Source: Sinonovacula constricta
Lineage: Eukaryota; Mollusca; Bivalvia; Cardiida; Solecurtidae
Assembly: GCA_007844125.1 (NCBI GenBank)
Contig: CM017557.1
Coordinates: 59,773,050-59,837,049 of the forward strand
DNA length: 64,000 nt
Reading direction: 5' to 3'
This document shows, piece after piece, positions 12,482 to 24,741 of the stretch (position 1 is the stretch's first letter; each line of letters starts with the position of its first letter). Both the position numbers and the translations under genes were made by a program. The notes beneath the pieces are model-generated. The model did no database searches and was not told where the DNA came from. It saw nothing but the letters and a program-made list of their open reading frames with translations.

Positions 12482-12614
12482 GCCGACCGGCTGCAATAGC
12501 TCAAGTGGTAGAGTGTCGGCTTGCGAATCGGGAGGTCGTGGGTTTAAACCCCCGCCAGATCAAACCAAAGACTTTAAAGATGGAAGTAGTGGCTTCCCTC
12601 CTAACGTTTGGGGC
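12482..12614 (+). mobile_element. SINE-C 5' half of a chimeric SINE
   Basis: gaccggctgcaatagctcaa, ggtagagtgtcggcttgcg, ggtcgtgggtttaaaccc, caaaccaaagactttaaag, then aacgtttgggg. The copy stops here and joins directly to SINE-A sequence at ~12615. Confidence 0.85.
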
Positions 12615-12845
12615 AGCGACATACCAAAGTCGTAAAAAATGGTAGTGGTATAGCTCTCTTGCTAGAGCTGAAACCAGTAGTTTCACGACTGGTTGCACCG
12701 GCATCAGGATAATGTGACTGGGTGTGATATCATGACAGGTGTTTACAGGCATACTATACACAGTGAATGCAGTACTATATCTGCTTTAAGTGGACACTGT
12801 CTTCAGATAACTGAAATACTGTCGGTGGGATGATAAACCCCAACA
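12615..12845 (+). mobile_element. SINE-A 3' part of a chimeric SINE
   Basis: Begins agcgacataccaaagtcg and runs through ggtagtggtatagctctc, gcatcaggataatgtgac, the gtgaatgcagtactatatc segment and tgataaaccccaac. Together with the preceding SINE-C half it forms one composite insertion. Confidence 0.88.
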
Positions 12846-13403
12846 TCAGAACAACAATATCAGTATATAAACAAGGGAGGATGGATGAGTATATGGAAAA
12901 GAATTACAGAAAAAACAATTTTGGTCAGCAAGGACAAGAAAAAAAGTTAAAAATAGAACCATAGAGAAATAAATATCCCTTGACAAAAGCAACTTGTTTT
13001 CCTTATATGAAATTTACATTGAAAACTTACATTAACCATCAACCTCTAATTGACATTGCGTTAGTTGTTACATTATTGTATCCTTTGCTATTATGCTCTA
13101 CTGCACTAACTTGACAGAATGAATGCACCAAGGTTACATTCCTTTAAGGAGTCGGAGATATTTTTTTTATGGCCTTAACATTAAATTGTGAACTGTTTTT
13201 TGCCTTGTTAAAAGGTATGAAATGGGAGTAAAGGTTTCTCATAGCATTAAAAGCAGTCTTCACCTCTGCCGCCCTAAACAAGTGTTTTGCATTCTGTATG
13301 ACATGATGCTAATTATGTTGTTTTTGCAATCTAGATTTGATTAGAGTGAAGACATGAAACCAGACAGAAAGCCTGGGTTTGAAACTTGTGCTAATGTTTT
13401 GAA

Positions 13404-13632
13404 AGCTTTGCCTACCTTATAGTTTACACATCTATGGAAGCTTTGCCTGCCTTAGAGTTACACATCTACGGAAGCTTTGCCTGCCTTAGAGTTACACATT
13501 TACGGAGGCTTTGCCTGCCTTATAGTTATCTACGGAGGCTTTGCCTGCCTTATTATTTACACATTTACAGAGGCTTTTTCTGCCTTACAGTTAACACGTC
13601 TACAGAGGCTTTGCCTGCCTTTGAGTTAAAGT
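13404..13632 (+). repeat. Minisatellite, ~34-bp unit, ~6.5 copies
   Basis: Units ctttgcctgccttagagtta cacatctacggaag. A 76-codon open frame runs through it by virtue of the period and is not regarded as a gene. Confidence 0.9.
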
Positions 13633-15110
13633 TTGAGACCAATAATATGATTAGCCAGATGTAATGGATTCTAAAATAAAAAAAAATATGATCATCTTTG
13701 ACTTGACCCTTTGATTTTTAATTTTTTAACTCTTTAACTAGTGAATAGTATTGAATACATTACAAGCTATAATAAGTAAGAAGTCTTGTCTGCTGACTTG
13801 CAGCTTTCTCAGCCCTTACTTGAAGAGGTCAAGCCTTGGTTGAAACTCAATGTTATTGAAAAGACTTCTGTTTGGCCTTCACTAGATTGGAACTTTCTTT
13901 GAAACTTCCCTCAGGTATTCAAAACATTCCATAGTCACAGTATTTTATCGCTTTCCTATCCGAATAACTAGAATTCACTGCAGCACATTGATTATTCATT
14001 TGGACTTAATTTAACAAGATAAAAGAGAACATGCAAATAACTGATAAATCTTTGAATTGGTCATCAGCAGCTGTCCATGCCACGATGACAGCACTAATAA
14101 GACAGTTCCTAATCAATCCTCAAACAATATTACCTGTGTAATTCAATGATTACCTGACAATGGGATTAATTTGTTTGAGAAAATGGCCATTGATTTATTT
14201 CCGACCTTTACAAAGTCTTTGTGTTTGCTCAAATGGTTGTCCATCACTCTGGTCACTGCAACAGCTTGCTTGTGTCACACAGATGATTGTGGTGGTTGTT
14301 GTCACTGCTACTGCTGCTGCTGCTGCTGATGATTATGATGTCAATGATGATTTTGTTCAAAGATTGCTATAGATCGAAACAGTGGTGCTAATGATTCTTC
14401 TGTTGCTTTTGTTGATTGTGTTGTTGTTGTATATATCTGTTGGTATTGTTGAGTCTGCTATGGGTGTCATTTCTTGTTGCTGTTACAAGTCAGATACTGT
14501 TTGATTGCTTCTTAAATTGTCACATCTGTTTCTTCACATTTGTTGTTGTTTTAGTTGTTAAAGTTTGCAAAGTGGGTCTTAAATAGAAACCACTGTCTGT
14601 CTTTCTGTCCATCATGAAATGTTCTTAATCTGCACAAAATAATATCAGGGTTGAGTGGGTGCATAAATTAATCATTCTTTTAGGACAGCTCTGATTGCAC
14701 TCGTTGTTGTTGTTGTTTTTATAAATATTTACTGATTTAAGAAAAAAAATGGTGTCTGCAAAATCAATCACGTTAAAACCCGAACCTAAAAGCATTACTT
14801 TTTTATTGTTACTCTTCCAATGTCACGTCACCAAATGTTTCTGTATTATTGATACTCCAGAGCTTTTTCCCCAGATTTTTCTTTCACTGCTAAAGTTACC
14901 CTTAAAGGTGTTATCAGACAGTTTCTAATATATGAAACAATATCTGACCTCTGTTTGGGGTGTTTGTGCATAATTTCTGCAGAAAAAAATCATACTTTAA
15001 TCTAAGCTTTGACGATTTTTAACAGTACCTCAACTCTAGGGCAGTAAAACTTGGTAATCAACACTTAAATGTTTATTCCTATCAAATCTATAAAAAAGAA
15101 CTATTGGGAT

Positions 15111-15372
15111 TCCTGCTAAAAATAGACTTTACGTCACAGTGGATGACTCTAAAACATAAGTGGTCACCTGCTTTTCTTAGTTTAAAAATAGCTAACTGTG
15201 CAGCATGGCTCAGATAGGAAATACATGTTTAAAATGACAATTGTGACATTATGGTTCACTTTTCAGACAGGTGTAGGACATTAATAAACAGTATTTTGTA
15301 GATCTTTTCAGGTAACAATGGTTTATTAAGATGCTTAATGAAAATATTTTTGGTCCAAACTGTTGGATACTA
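15111..15372 (-). repeat. Interspersed repeat family G, intact copy
   Basis: ttcctgctaaaaatagactt, cttagtttaaaaatagctaa, gtgcagcatggctcagatag gaaatac, cattaataaacagtattttg tagatcttttcagg, ggtccaaactgttggatact accttta. Other copies, some inverted: 14903-14960, 30219-30360, 42836-42970, 45570-45836. Confidence 0.78.
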
Positions 15373-16159
15373 CCTTTAAGACTGCATTCTTATATTCTTT
15401 CAAAGCTATGTGTTTTAATTCCTATGTATCTTCTACAAATTCTGTTTTTTGTCACATTTAAAATGCTTTGTATTATGAAAGTATTATATGAGTATCCAAA
15501 ACGGATGCATTTATTAGAGAAGTATGGGTGAAATATGTAAGACATAGTCAAGTTTTGCATCTTTTCTTAACTTCAGATAGAAGACTTGTTTTGCTAAAAG
15601 AATTGTATTTTAAATGAGTAAGAATCCAGACAGACATATGTGAAAGCAAGGAAGCACAATTTTTCAGAGGTTTTCCCCCCAAGGCAATTTGTAAACTAAC
15701 CCATTCCTGTGACATTGTAAACTGTTGAAAAAAATAAATGATTGGGGGAAAAATCAAATACTTTAACAATCTAACATGTATTTTCTTTATATGTCTATGC
15801 ATTTAACTAACTAAGTACCAGTCTGTGTAGAACATGTTACAAAGATCTTGTTTTAGATTCAGTTTAGAATTTAAATTTTTTTTTTTTTTGTCTTATTTAG
15901 TAATTTTTCTGTTCTCCCTTATTTTCAATTTGACAATTATAGCTACAAAATAGGACAAAAACTGCCATGTTAAGGCATGTGTTGCCAGCCATACTTCATT
16001 GATGTTATTGATTGTAGCATACTTCATGGCAAAGGTGAGGGTCTAATGCTGTTTGATTGAAAGGGCCCAGAGCAGGCAGTGTAGACCTGTGATTCACAAT
16101 CAGCAGAGTTGTATTGAAGGATATGAATCAGATCCTTGTAAAGATTTATTAACAGGGCT

Positions 16160-16330
16160 TTTTTCCCTTCTTTAGTAAGAGCCATTTACAAATGCCTTCC
16201 CCTCAGAAAATTTGTTGAAAATCATGCAGTTTTCCCCAAAAAGTAACTTTACATTAGGTCTTTTATTTTCCCCCAAATTATAGGGCATGGGCCCCTTCCC
16301 CTGGCAGTGAATATATACCTTGGTTACGTT
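16160..16330 (-). repeat. Old interspersed repeat (copy 2)
   Basis: ccccaaaaagtaactttac, ttcccccaaattatagggc, atgggccccttcccctggc and taccttggttac are the reverse complement of the 2280-2462 blocks. Confidence 0.7.
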
Positions 16331-16568
16331 CTTAAAATACACTAAAGAGACACACAGATGGCCAGTATTGTGATGTCCAGCTTTTTTGAGGGGGAGGAAC
16401 CTAGATGAATGTATGGGTAGAAGCATCCCACACTGTTGACTAGGTAGAAGACATTAATTTTTTAGCTCCTTAAAGGGGACTCTACAACTTTACTTGCTTT
16501 CTCAGCCAAAGGTTTTCCATGAGATTGATTTATAAATGTACAAATGTCAGCATGAACATTTTAGCTTA

Positions 16569-16883
16569 CCAGACATGGTAGCGCTAATCGGTAGAGCGTT
16601 GGCTCCAGATATAGGAGGTCCTAGGTCTGCTCCTAGGCCGCAACATACGAAAGTTGTTCAAAATGGTTTTGGTATAGCTCCCTTGCAAAGTCTAAAGCAA
16701 ATATGAGGGTAGTTGCACAACTGGTTAGCCCAGTGTCAGAATAATGTGACTGTGTGTGGTATCAAGCCAGGTGTTCTCTGCATGCTATGCACAGTGAAGT
16801 CAACACTATATCTGCTTCCAGTGGATGCCATCTCCAGATAATTGAAATATTGATGGTGGAACAATAAACCTAACAAACAAACT
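16569..16883 (+). mobile_element. SINE-A copy, full length
   Basis: Head cagacatggtagcgctaatc ggtagagcg, core with aaagttgttcaaaatgg and tatagctcccttgc, tail gatggtggaacaataaacc then CAAA units. Confidence 0.9.
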
Positions 16884-16972
16884 TTTTAACTAATTTGAAA
16901 TCCATTACACTATAAATTTGAACCTGATTTTGCAAAACTTCTTCGTATTGGGGGACAATTAGTTTGGACTAT

Positions 16973-17115
16973 GGATTTCTGTGGCCAAGTGGTAGATTTG
17001 CTGATTTTTGGCTGCTGTCCTTTCATTGCATAGGTTTAAATTCCAGCTGGGGCAAAGGACTTCATGCGAGGATGCCTCGATATCTATAGGTGGTTGTACT
17101 TAAACATGACACTTT
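16973..17115 (+). mobile_element. Divergent tRNA-headed SINE fragment
   Basis: ttctgtggccaagtggtaga, ttgctgatttttggctgctg, aggtttaaattccagctggg, gcaaaggacttcatgcgagg follows SINE-B order but is decayed. A similar weak unit lies at about 18075-18200. Confidence 0.5.
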
Positions 17116-17409
17116 GCCGGTTTGTCTACCACTTATTGATTGGTAATGCATGATTTTGTTGGGAAATGTCTATCCATTGTGAATTTAATGTTTTGAAATT
17201 TAGCTGAACTTCCAATCCACTTTTTATTTGGAAAAAAATGGTCCCTTTCTGGATATTGCTTTTGTACTAGGGCAGTGTAGAGGCAGGTTCTTAACATTCC
17301 AGGCTGAGCAATTAGGCTGGAGTTGGTTGCAATATTGATTTTCTCTCAATTGGTTCTTGCAAATGTTAAGACAAATGATGATTGTTGTCTATATAAGTAC
17401 CTTAGTAAA

Positions 17410-17441
17410 AAATAACATGATGATAATGATGATGATGATAT

Positions 17442-17473
<32 letters not shown>

Positions 17474-17592
17474 GTGATGATGATGATGATGAAAATAACT
17501 GGTATGGTGATGATGATGAAAAAAATGAGTATGAGTATGATTGTGATGAAAATAATGATTATGATGATGATGATGATGACAATAATTATGAT
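17410..17592 (+). repeat. (GAT)n/(ATG)n microsatellite
   Basis: Long interrupted array of gat/atg triplets with gtgatgatgatg and aatgatgat variants. Overlapping open frames give only Met/Ile or, on the other strand, poly-His runs and are artefacts. Confidence 0.95.
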
Positions 17593-18754
17593 GCCTTTTG
17601 GCATTTGAATTCATCACTTTTGATTGCATTTTATGTTTAAACTACATTTTCTCACACCTAGTCTATCTGTCTGAGTGCAGTCGTATCTTATTTTATAGAA
17701 GATTCAAAAGTAAAGAACGATGTCTATTGAAGATTGTTTAAAAAAGTCATTAAAGCTTCAAATCATATATTCATGCATTGAAACTGCAGATATTTTTGTA
17801 TCTAAATGCTACATTGCCACTACGTCTATTCAGTATACATGTTTTGGCACCCTGATGCCCAATCAATATGATATGAATAGGGCTGTATATGTAGACCGCC
17901 AATAAGACATTTATATAATGCAGTTTGCACTAGACACTGTGCATGTTATGTCTGCAAGTCAGGCTACTTGTTTTAATTAAACCACAAAGCGTAATTTATT
18001 ATGTCTCAGGTGAGGTTTAAATTGATTGTCTCGACGAATATTTGTGGCCATTTTGGTATGTCTGGTTTGATGTATGCCCTGAGCGGTCGGTTAGAACTGG
18101 TTAGCAAAAGTTCAGTACCTCACAGCCTGGGTTTAAGTCCCAATCAGTACAAAATTTTCTAGATGAGACATGGTGCATCAGTGGGTCTACCAAGAAATCT
18201 TAAGAAATATAATTACATACCATGCTATATTGGTTAAGTAAAGTAATTTTATGTTATTTCCTTACAACTGCATGCAGTTCTTTCTAAATGAATTTGTTTA
18301 TGTTTGGCAGTAAAATAAGCACATCCTGATTATTCAGTAGGTGCTGGCCAGCAATCTGTGTTTACAGCTTTAATTATTTCAAACTCAACAGGTTATTAAT
18401 TTACAGTTTTCAGTGTGAGATTTTTTTAAGCCTTGCTAGGTTGAAAGCTGCTGGAGGTTAAGGGTTTTTTCTAATCAGTAAGAAAGTTTGCATCAGACAA
18501 TCATGTGCACATAGAGGACATTGAATGACTGTTTGTGTCAGTGTAACATGCTTGTTTATGGACATCTCCTGCCTGTAGACTGATCCCCATACAATTCCAT
18601 GACAACCAAAGTATCTTAAGGACCCGATCCCTGTGAACCATTCTAACGTTGCAGGTGTTTTAGCTGCCTCATTAGCTTACCTTGTCATCTCTAAATCCAG
18701 GTGAAAAAAAACCCCATGTGATTTATTAGTTTCCTCAGAATGTGCCTATCTTGT

Positions 18755-18755
18755 G

Positions 18756-18850
<95 letters not shown>

Positions 18851-18858
18851 GTATATAA
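18755..18858 (+). repeat. (AT)n microsatellite
   Basis: About 100 bp of nearly pure AT dinucleotides with single g and t interruptions. Confidence 0.97.
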
Positions 18859-18878
18859 TTAACAAGAAAGGTTTGACG

Positions 18879-18955
18879 TGGCTGTTCTGGTATAGTGGTA
18901 GCATGCTTGACTGATAATCAAGAGGCCAGCGGTTCGATACCAGGCTGTGGCGGTC
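18879..18955 (+). mobile_element. tRNA-like sequence (SINE head or tRNA pseudogene)
   Basis: A-box ctggtatagtggtagcatg, anticodon-like hairpin cttga-ctgataa-tcaag (triplet gat), B-box ggttcgatacc. The acceptor and T stems pair poorly, so a working tRNA gene is unlikely. It follows a long AT repeat. Confidence 0.6.
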
Positions 18956-19081
18956 AATTATTCATGTTGATTTTCAGTGTTATTATGATATATTAGTGTT
19001 GTTTATGGCAGAAAAGGATAAACCTGTGAGCTAGCATGTCTCTGCTGCCTTTTAAATCTGCAGATCCTCCTTGCTTGGATT

Positions 19082-19243
19082 TGAGCCCCTTTGGGGCAAG
19101 AACTTTCATTTGGTGAATTCTTCCAACAGACTTGGGTGTGCAGCAGTGGTTCTACCAATAGGACTATCTGCGGGTCTTTCGCCACCAATAAAAGCTGGAT
19201 GTTGCCATGGTTGATCGTAATTGTGTCAATACATATTATCAAA
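19082..19243 (+). mobile_element. SINE-B 3' fragment
   Basis: ggcaagaactttcatttggt, agcagtggttctaccaatag, gggtctttcgccaccaataa aagctggatgttgcc. The head is missing. Confidence 0.65.
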
Positions 19244-19249
19244 TCGGCG

Positions 19250-19492
19250 ATGCCTATAGCGTAGGAGAAAGTGATGCCAACTTTTAACACCTCAGACTGC
19301 TTGACCTCACTCATCGTGTGGCCTCGAGTCTGTTCTGGGTAAATGACTTAATGTGGGATAGGTCTTCCAGTTGACCTGCTTTGCACCATTTGTTCTACCC
19401 AGTCATTGGTATGGGGTTTTCCTCCACTAAAGTAGTTGGATGTCGCTGTAATGATGATAACTGGTCGCTGTGCTGTATTTAAAAAAACAAAA
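19250..19492 (+). mobile_element. SINE-B copy
   Basis: Decayed head (agcgtaggagaaagtgatgcc), then ctcagactgcttgacctcac, gtggcctcgagtctgttctg, aatgacttaatgtgggatag gtcttccagttgacctgc, ggatgtcgctgtaatgatga taactggtcgc. Confidence 0.82.
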
Positions 19493-22361
19493 CTAAATGT
19501 GTAAAATGAGTATAATGGTTTTGTAAATTAGTCAATGTACCAAAGACCAACCTGAATCTTTGGTAGACATTAATATGCCCCACTAAAAACTAAACAAAAA
19601 ATAAAACAACTCCAAACCTGTATGGTCTTTAAAGCAGAGATGTCATTGTTTTAAAGCAAAACAGTGCATGCAATAATTAGTTTCCACCCTTGTACTCCAT
19701 AAGGGTAGAAGAGTAAACTATTTATTTAAAAACTACTTTATTATCTACTTATCTCAGGTAGTCAGTTATTTGTCAAATTTAAGGATTAACTGCCTGAAAC
19801 CTAAGTACCAGTCCACTCAGCTATGTGACTGCTACCTAATGACCTGACAATCAAACATGCATATACAGTGAGAGGTAACTGGGGTTTCTTAAGGTAAATA
19901 AGAAATGGTCTAATAAGAATTTTCACAGATATTTAAATCTAAACTACCTATAGACAAAGGCAAATAGGGTAAATGTAAAAGTGGCAAAAAACAGAAGAAA
20001 CATAACAAACAAGAAGAAAAACCAGCAGTTACAACCTTAGAATGGTCACTTGGCAAAAGGACTGATTGTGGTGCTTAAACCTGGTTTGTGGAGTGAAGGT
20101 TTTTCTATCAATCAAACAGTGTAAATAAAAATATCCCATCCAAGTGAGACAACTAACAGTAAGATTCTGCATTGGAAGTAAAAACATGTGACTTGTTACT
20201 CATCTGTTACTTGCTACAAATACATAATAATATTTGGTTCAATAATGTAGTTTGTTAGATCTCGATGGTTGTCTTGTAAGTCAGCATCCTTCTGTCCGTC
20301 CCTTGGTTGATGTCAAGCTTAAGTAAGCTGTGTCAGAGCAATATATCTTAATTCCATTCCACTCCTTTTCCATCACTGGATCTATGCTATTCTTAGATGG
20401 TTTGACTGGGCAAGGTATCATGTCAGTCTTAATATAATGCAAGCACAGTGAAGGTAGCACAATATTAGCTTTAAGTCAACACCATTGCAAGGTTGATTGA
20501 CATGGTGTCTTGCATGGGCAGATCCAGACCCTAAATTTGACCTATTCACAGTTACAGAGGGGAATCATGTAGCTACTCCTTGGTCCCATTTAAGTATAAC
20601 AAAATGTTTCATCGCTAAAAGAACATAACTACTGTTCAAATGACATAATTTGTTTCCAAATGTAGCAAAATACATGAGAAACATATGCACACACAACCAC
20701 ATTTGATGAAACAAAATTATATATATATGTGATTAGCTAATATGCTTAGCAGTGGTTGTGGCTAGGGCTTGAATTATTTGAGGTCTTTGAAAAAATAGCT
20801 TCAGGAATTTTGACTGTTTCATGTGAAATGGTGTGAACTGGCATGGATCCGCGGCTGTCTTGAAATTACATAATAGTGCCACGATTTGGGGGAAAGTTTG
20901 CAAACTTGTCTTCTACTTGTTTCTCTTTCCGTGGAGGCATATTTCTGTCATTCTATTTGAAAGAAAATTTCTGTCAAATAACCTGATAATGTTTTTCATA
21001 CAATGCAACAGGGTTGGCAATGGACCTGATCATGTGAAAATGCTGTCTTATGGAAGTTTTATTGCTAAAAATTGTTATTCCTAGAAATTCCGCAAAGGTT
21101 CAATAAGGTATAACCATGCAGAAAAATGTATACCTGGTTTCTCAAGCATATATAGTGCCTCTTAAATTGTGGTAAAAACTTTTTGAAACTATACTATAGG
21201 TATTGTGTAAATAATAATAGGATAAGGCTCAAAAGGTTCAGTCTTTGTTCATTGTTTCTGTTACTACACCATATAACTGACCCATTCACCATATCTTAAA
21301 CATGCTGACTCAGCCTTCCTAGTTTGTAAAACATTTTTAGTCGTCAACTTATAAAATCTGGGCAATGGAGTGCAATAGGTTGAAGGGTGTGCCCTGAAAG
21401 CAAAAGGTTGCTGTGCTGATTTTCTGAGATTAATAATTTTATAGAATACTTGAAGAATTGCAAAACTTGCAATATGGGTGGCAGTGCTGAAGGTAAAGTG
21501 TGTGGCCTAACCAGCAACCCACAAGATAGAAAACAGACTTGTTCGTCATGAAATGCTGATCAATGATAGCAGGACACATATAACATTTCTAGAGTCTTAT
21601 ACACCCTTATTCTATATGACATACTTGTCACTTTATATCAAGTTCAAACTTCCCGTGCTACCACAGTATCATCGGTCATCACTAGGCAACCTTTTCTATA
21701 TGTGCTTGACCTAGCTACTTAGTTAATGATGATAAGATTTTTTTGTCTGTCCCTCTGTTGTCACCTCAGATATCTGCCCTGTATGACTGTTTTGGTACTG
21801 TTTAGCTTGAAAAGTCTATAAATAACTAGACAACTCCGGTTGCCTGATCATTATTTGTTTGTGGCGATGTTGTACCAACTACAGGGTTAGACGTTTGGGT
21901 TCATGTTAAAGGTGGTATCCAAAAATGTTGGATCAAAAATAGTTTCAAGTATTTTTTTTAGAGACCATCAGGTTCTGATAAGAAAGGTTAAGAATGATGT
22001 TTAAAAAAATGATAAGCCATTTTAACAAATGCATACATTTTTGTGAGTAGAATTTTTTGTTTAATTTGAATTCAAATTGGACCATATTTTACAAAGTACT
22101 GATGTAAGTCAAGTAATCCTTTTTTTGCTGGGGATAACAGCAAATGATGAAAAATTGCTGTAAAGCCACAATCTACAGTTTTTACTTTATCCATGAAACT
22201 TTTAAAGGGTCTTTGGTTTAAAAATATTAATAGAAACCTCACAAACTGGATACATATTTATCACCAATTAACAGTTTATTCTTATTAAGATTTAGCCCAA
22301 AGTCGACATTAAAAGGTAAGGTGTGAGGCATAAGATCAATTAACCTGATGTAACCAGTAAC

Positions 22362-22647
22362 GGACCCAACCTGGTAGTGCAATCGGTAGAGCATCAGCTC
22401 CAGGTTCGGGACATAGCAAAGTCATAAAAAATGATAGTTATAGCTCCCTTGCTAATGCTCAAGCAAGTATAAGGGTAGTTCCACAACTGGTTGACCTGGT
22501 GTCAGGATAATGTGACTGGGTGTAGTATTGTGCCAGGTTTTCACGGCATGCTATACACAGTGAATGCAGCACTATATCTGCTTGAAGTGGACACCGTCTC
22601 TAGAAAACTGAAATACTGTTGGTGGGACGATAAACCCAACAAACAAA
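22362..22647 (+). mobile_element. SINE-A copy with target-site duplication
   Basis: Starts ggacccaacctggtagtgc; the head is shortened (ggctccaggttcgggacat region). The 9-bp direct repeat ACCAGTAAC flanks it at 22353-22361 and 22648-22656. A paralogous, unfilled site with aaccagcaacccacaagat lies near 21513-21532, supporting the boundaries. Confidence 0.92.
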
Positions 22648-22901
22648 ACCAGTAACCCACATGATTAAAAACAGACTTCTTCAGAGCAGTGCCTCTTATG
22701 GAATGCTTTTTTTATTAGGATAATAGTGTAGCTGGCAAAAGCAGGAAATCGCAGCTGTTCTGTGAGCCCTTTTTCAGTGAAAAAATCTAAGAATTCCTTT
22801 TTTTAACAATATAGCTTGCAACAATAATGTGTAGCTTGCAATTATAAAAAAGTAGCTGGCATTTATAGGAATTCTAGCCCAAGGTCGACTTTAATAAGTT
22901 C

Positions 22902-23150
22902 AGGGGCGCCCATGGTGTAGTGGTAGAGTCACCAATTTGCAATTCCTCTGACTGCTAAGCCTCCCCCTCATGGTTTTGAATCCTGTTTGGGGTGAAGGAC
23001 TTAATGTGGAAAGGTCTTCCAGTTGACCTGCAGTGCGCCATGATTCTACCTAGACATTTGTCTGTTGTCTTGCTCCACCAAAACAGCTGGATGCCGCTAT
23101 AATTATCTTATTTGGTTGCTGCAATGTTTATCAAAAACAAAAAACAAATA
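22902..23150 (+). mobile_element. SINE-B copy, full length
   Basis: aggggcgcccatggtgtagt ggtagagtcaccaatttgc, ctctgactgctaagcctccc, gaaggacttaatgtggaaag gtcttccagttgacctgc, cagctggatgccgctataat, ttggttgctgcaatgtttat, aaaaaca tail. Confidence 0.92.
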
Positions 23151-23679
23151 TATTAAGTTACTTCTGCATGATATTTTTCATGCAAAGAATGGTAAATTTG
23201 CATTTTTAAAGGAATGCTCAATACATGTAAAAATATTTTGCTTATTTTTTTTTGTGTAATTAATATTTAATTAATTGAGAGTAAAATGTTATTCTCTTTT
23301 AAATATCGATAAATGTATAAGTGATTAATATTTATTTTGATAAACAAAATCAATCATAAGTAATAATTCTGCATTCAGAAAGTTCAAGCTACCAACGGAT
23401 TTAAAGGAATTCTACCAGCTTCAATCACCTTCATGTGCCCAAATTACCTGCAAGAGCCCAAATGTTTGTACACAAATTCATTCTCGTGTCATTTTCATTG
23501 CTTATATCTATCATGCTGAGAAACTGGTAGGAATCGTGCCCATTTTAATCGAGAAAGATATCAAAGTCAACAGTGGAAGATAACATGAATATAATGGGAT
23601 CAAACATGATGTTGACCCTGTATTTGAACAGGGCGTGAATACACCCAAATACACCAAAAGATTCTAGCCCAGTTGACAT

Positions 23680-24262
23680 TTGCCCTTCATAGCTTTGAAG
23701 TGGCAATTGACTACTGATTGTTGCCTCTTGTGCATTGAAATCTTACAGTTACTTCAGTGCGGTTTATCAGAAATGGCCTCTCTGTAAACAACACTTTGAC
23801 TTGGCCACTGGATGGGTTGCATGGTTGGGAAAGGTCATTTCTTGAAAAAAAAAGGGAGAGAGAAGTTGAAACCAATGGAATATTGGTTACGTTGCATGGA
23901 ACTATCAAGGTTATTTCTAGTTAAAGAAAAAAGAGAGGAGATAATTCAGAGATTCACATAATGGGGCTAATGTAGCAATACATTCTATGTGAAAATCCCC
24001 ACAAAACCTAACTGACTGGCTGGTTTCTAATGAGCCATAATATGAATTTTGAGGAGAAGGAAAGGATTAAGCATAGGAAAGAATTTTTATAACAGTTAAA
24101 TTTGGCCTTGCAAGCCTTGTATGTGGAAATTGATTGCCAATTGTTGCTTCTTGTGAACTGTCCCTCTCTGAATGTCACTAAGTTTTAGCCACTGGTTGGG
24201 TTGCATTGAAAAGATCAAGGTCACTTTCCTACAGAAAAAAATAGAAAAATAAAGAAAGAAAT
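23680..24262 (+). repeat. Direct repeat pair ~420 bp apart
   Basis: Blocks cttcatagctttgaagtggc aattga, gattgttgcctcttgtg, ggccactggatgggttgcat (23684-23825) recur as gccttgtatgtggaaattga, aattgttgcttcttgtg, agccactggttgggttgcat (24112-24210). Confidence 0.75.
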
Positions 24263-24522
24263 TGTCCATTGAATTTTTGTAGGTTCAGAATAGGGTGTAG
24301 AAATGTTTGATACATATAAAAAGAATGCTTGAGTAATGTAATTGCAATATTTTACCTAATAACAATCCAGGTGCATTTGTTGTGAAGCAAATATATTCAC
24401 CGATTATAATTCTGTAACTGAAAAAACAGTTCCAAAGATTGATCACAGAATACTTGAGTTGAATGTCGTGTAAAGGTGCTATTTACCCAAATTGCAATCA
24501 TTCCTTATGATTATGATTATGA

Positions 24523-24741
24523 AATAGTGGTGTAGCTCCCTTGTGAATGCTCAAGCGAATATAATAGTAGTTCCACGACTTGTTGGCCCAGTATCAGGAT
24601 ATTGTGACTGGATGTGGTATCATGCCAGGTGTTCACAGCATGCTATACACAGTGAAGGCAGCACTATATCTGGTTAATGTGGAAACCGTCTCCAGATTTG
24701 CTGAAATAATGTTGGTGGGGCAATAAATCCAACAAACAAAC
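24523..24741 (+). mobile_element. SINE-A copy, 5' truncated
   Basis: Starts in the core (aaatagtggtgtagctccc), ends ggggcaataaatccaacaaac. The tRNA-like head is missing. Confidence 0.85.

Noticed and set aside
13434..13664. 76-codon frame with repeated EALPA motifs
   Set aside because: Produced by the 34-bp minisatellite; no start or splice evidence.
17357..17629. Open frames encoding Met/Ile-rich or poly-His proteins
   Set aside because: They are translations of a GAT/ATG microsatellite in different frames and strands.
18879..18955. Functional tRNA gene with anticodon triplet gat
   Set aside because: The anticodon hairpin and B-box are good, but acceptor and T stems do not pair and the flank is SINE-like; called a tRNA-like remnant.
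19003..19314. 103-codon minus-strand open frame
   Set aside because: It lies across two SINE-B fragments and has no protein-like motif.
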